This document shows, in pieces, positions 5,896 to 6,644 of a stretch of 6,644 bases of DNA. A program made the translations under genes and the position numbers. The notes below the pieces were generated by a model, which did no database searches, was not told the DNA's origin, and was given only the letters and a program-made list of their open reading frames with translations. The DNA comes from JBBRUG01 sp038247995 (GTDB lineage Bacteria > Chloroflexota > Chloroflexia > Chloroflexales > Chloroflexaceae): the NCBI GenBank assembly GCA_038247995.1, contig JBBRUG010000327.1, positions 1-6,644 of the forward strand, written 5' to 3'. Position 1 is the stretch's first letter. Each line of letters starts with the position of its first letter.

Positions 5896-6396
5896 TCACT
5901 CCCCAGTTACGCCGTCGGTGAGTTCGCGGATGATATCTAGGTGGCCGTTATGGCGGGCGATCTCCTCGATCATGTGAACCATGATCCAGCGTAGTGAACG
6001 TGGCCGAAGTGGATTGCGCGCCATGTCGTCGAGGTTCGCTGCTGCGCTGATCGCCCGTGCTTGATCGACTTCGGCCTGATATAACGCGATGATTGCTGTG
6101 GTTGTATCATCGACTTCAACGCGCCAATCGGCGTCGGGATCGGCTTCGGTCCAGGGCAGCGACAGATTAGGTTCGTCGATGAAGATATTGCGGAACCAGT
6201 AGCGGTGGACATAGGCCAGATGTTTGACCATGCCCAGCGCCGTGACGCCGGAAGGCACGAGCGAACGCCGCAGATCGGCTTCGCTCAGGCCGTCGATCTT
6301 GAGCAGCACAGTTTGCTGGTGCCACTCCAGAAAGGCGTCGAGGGTGGTGTATTCGTCGGCGGCAGCGGGAATGGTGCGGCGGGAGTCGGTGGTCAT
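5896..6396 (-). CDS. DinB/DUF664 family putative metal-dependent protein
   Basis: The 166-residue protein belongs to the DinB/YfiT-like four-helix-bundle superfamily, nearest to the DUF664 branch. The family signature is clear: MVKHLAYVHRYWFRNIF (56-72) in the second helix and MVHMIEEIARHNGHLDIIRE (139-158) near the end, closing with LTDG. Histidines H59, H141/H149 and H152 are candidates for the usual metal site. Some relatives use a metal site to attack thiol adducts, but many are uncharacterised, so the reaction here is unknown. I chose the ATG at 6396 because GGAG lies about 5 bases upstream and conserved sequence begins soon after. The frame is nevertheless open upstream without a stop through the palindrome cluster into the glycosyltransferase, so a fused product is possible. 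The oxidoreductase gene follows after 60 bases on the same strand. Confidence 0.85.
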   Translation of the reverse strand: MTTDSRRTIPAAADEYTTLDAFLEWHQQTVLLKIDGLSEADLRRSLVPSGVTALGMVKHLAYVHRYWFRNIFIDEPNLSLPWTEADPDADWRVEVDDTTTAIIALYQAEVDQARAISAAANLDDMARNPLRPRSLRWIMVHMIEEIARHNGHLDIIRELTDGVTGE

Positions 6397-6644
6397 AATT
6401 TCTCCATCGGGGCGGATAGGTAGGATCGGGGCGGACCCGCGGGTCCGCCCGTACGCTGCGCATGCGCATCCGCCATTGGGGCGGATAGGTGGGTCTGCCC
6501 TTACCGGCCATCGGGGTGGATAGGTAGGTCCGCCCTTACTAATGGCAGCCTGTTCGATCAGGTTTAGGGCCGTGCCTACGCCATCTTCGTTGCTCACGCG
6601 TGCGCCGACGGCCGCTGCGCGGGTGCGGTAGGCCGGATCGCTGA
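6397..6644 (-). CDS. C-terminus of a GT-B glycosyltransferase (UGT/MGT-like), partial, with repeat-derived tail
   Basis: The frame enters from the right edge. Its first visible residues, SDPAYRTRAAAVGARVSNED and then GVGTALNLIEQA, match the C-terminal helix of GT1-type glycosyltransferases, where DP.YR..A..LG and an acidic-Gly-Val...A...IE pattern is usual. Homology-like sequence ends near 6537. From there the frame continues without a stop through the palindrome cluster as a Pro/Arg/Gly-rich segment (GGPTYPPRWP and so on) into the DinB ATG. The 6397 boundary given here is the base before that ATG, not a stop codon; the first stop in frame is the DinB stop at 5896-5898. Either the native stop was lost when the repeats inserted, giving a fusion, or translation restarts at the DinB ATG. 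Only about 32 residues of the enzyme are visible, so the donor and acceptor are unknown. Confidence 0.6.
6404..6539. repeat. Cluster of roughly 22-base GGGCGGA/TCCGCCC palindromic units
   Basis: Four related units are seen. Unit 1 (6410-6424) has the left arm GGGCGGA and centre TAGGTAGG but no right arm. The second (6429-6450) is a perfect palindrome: GGGCGGA, centre CCCGCGGG, TCCGCCC. Unit 2 (6479-6500) has centre TAGGTGGG and right arm TCTGCCC. Unit 3 (6514-6535) has left arm GGGTGGA, centre TAGGTAGG and right arm TCCGCCC. Units 2 and 3 lie in direct 32-base repeats, CCATYGG...CCCTTAC (6473-6504 and 6508-6539), 35 bases apart. A 12-base palindrome, TGCGCATGCGCA, lies at 6457-6468. The layout resembles REP/MITE-like intergenic elements; no transposase is nearby. 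Confidence 0.8.

Noticed and set aside
6404..6539. CRISPR array
   Set aside because: The repeats are palindromes of varying centre with irregular spacing and no unique spacers of constant length, and no cas gene is present.

Overview
The window is a GC-rich bacterial chromosomal segment with short intergenic gaps. It holds five complete genes, one more complete gene that is fused in frame to a partial gene at the right edge, and several structured non-coding stretches. The long CTC-type bL25, the stand-alone ANTAR response regulator, the GAF/PP2C phosphatase and the palindrome-rich gaps suggest Chloroflexota (class Chloroflexia, Chloroflexus/Roseiflexus-like). This assignment comes from sequence style and remembered family resemblance, not from a search.

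Left block (1-1440, minus strand): a REC-ANTAR response regulator is followed by ribosomal protein bL25 (rplY). Each has its own recognisable sigma70-type promoter. The rplY leader contains hairpins, one of them just ahead of its Shine-Dalgarno sequence.

Middle block (1440-4234, plus strand): a divergent control region of about 340 bases between the ANTAR gene and an O-methyltransferase carries one likely promoter per direction. On the plus side it also carries a leader rich in nested inverted repeats. The methyltransferase is followed after 9 bases by a 621-residue GAF-GAF-PP2C (SpoIIE/RsbU-type) phosphatase. Its first GAF domain has a conspicuous cysteine cluster. An 11-bp hairpin separates this operon from the convergent gene on its right.

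Right block (4273-6644, minus strand): in transcription order this is the C-terminus of a GT-B glycosyltransferase (entering from the right edge), a DinB/DUF664 four-helix protein, and a PYROXD2-like FAD-dependent oxidoreductase of the phytoene-desaturase superfamily. The gaps hold a family of roughly 22-base GGGCGGA/TCCGCCC palindromes. One cluster sits where the glycosyltransferase should end. It contains no stop codon in that frame, so the glycosyltransferase frame runs straight into the DinB gene.

The genes do not form one obvious pathway. Two plausible regulatory units sit back to back: an RNA-binding ANTAR regulator, and a signal-responsive phosphatase with its methyltransferase. I see no CRISPR array, transposase, tRNA or rRNA. 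No clearly new defence or mobile system is present. The items most worth a second look are the in-frame glycosyltransferase-repeat-DinB junction, the palindrome family and the cysteine-bearing GAF phosphatase.
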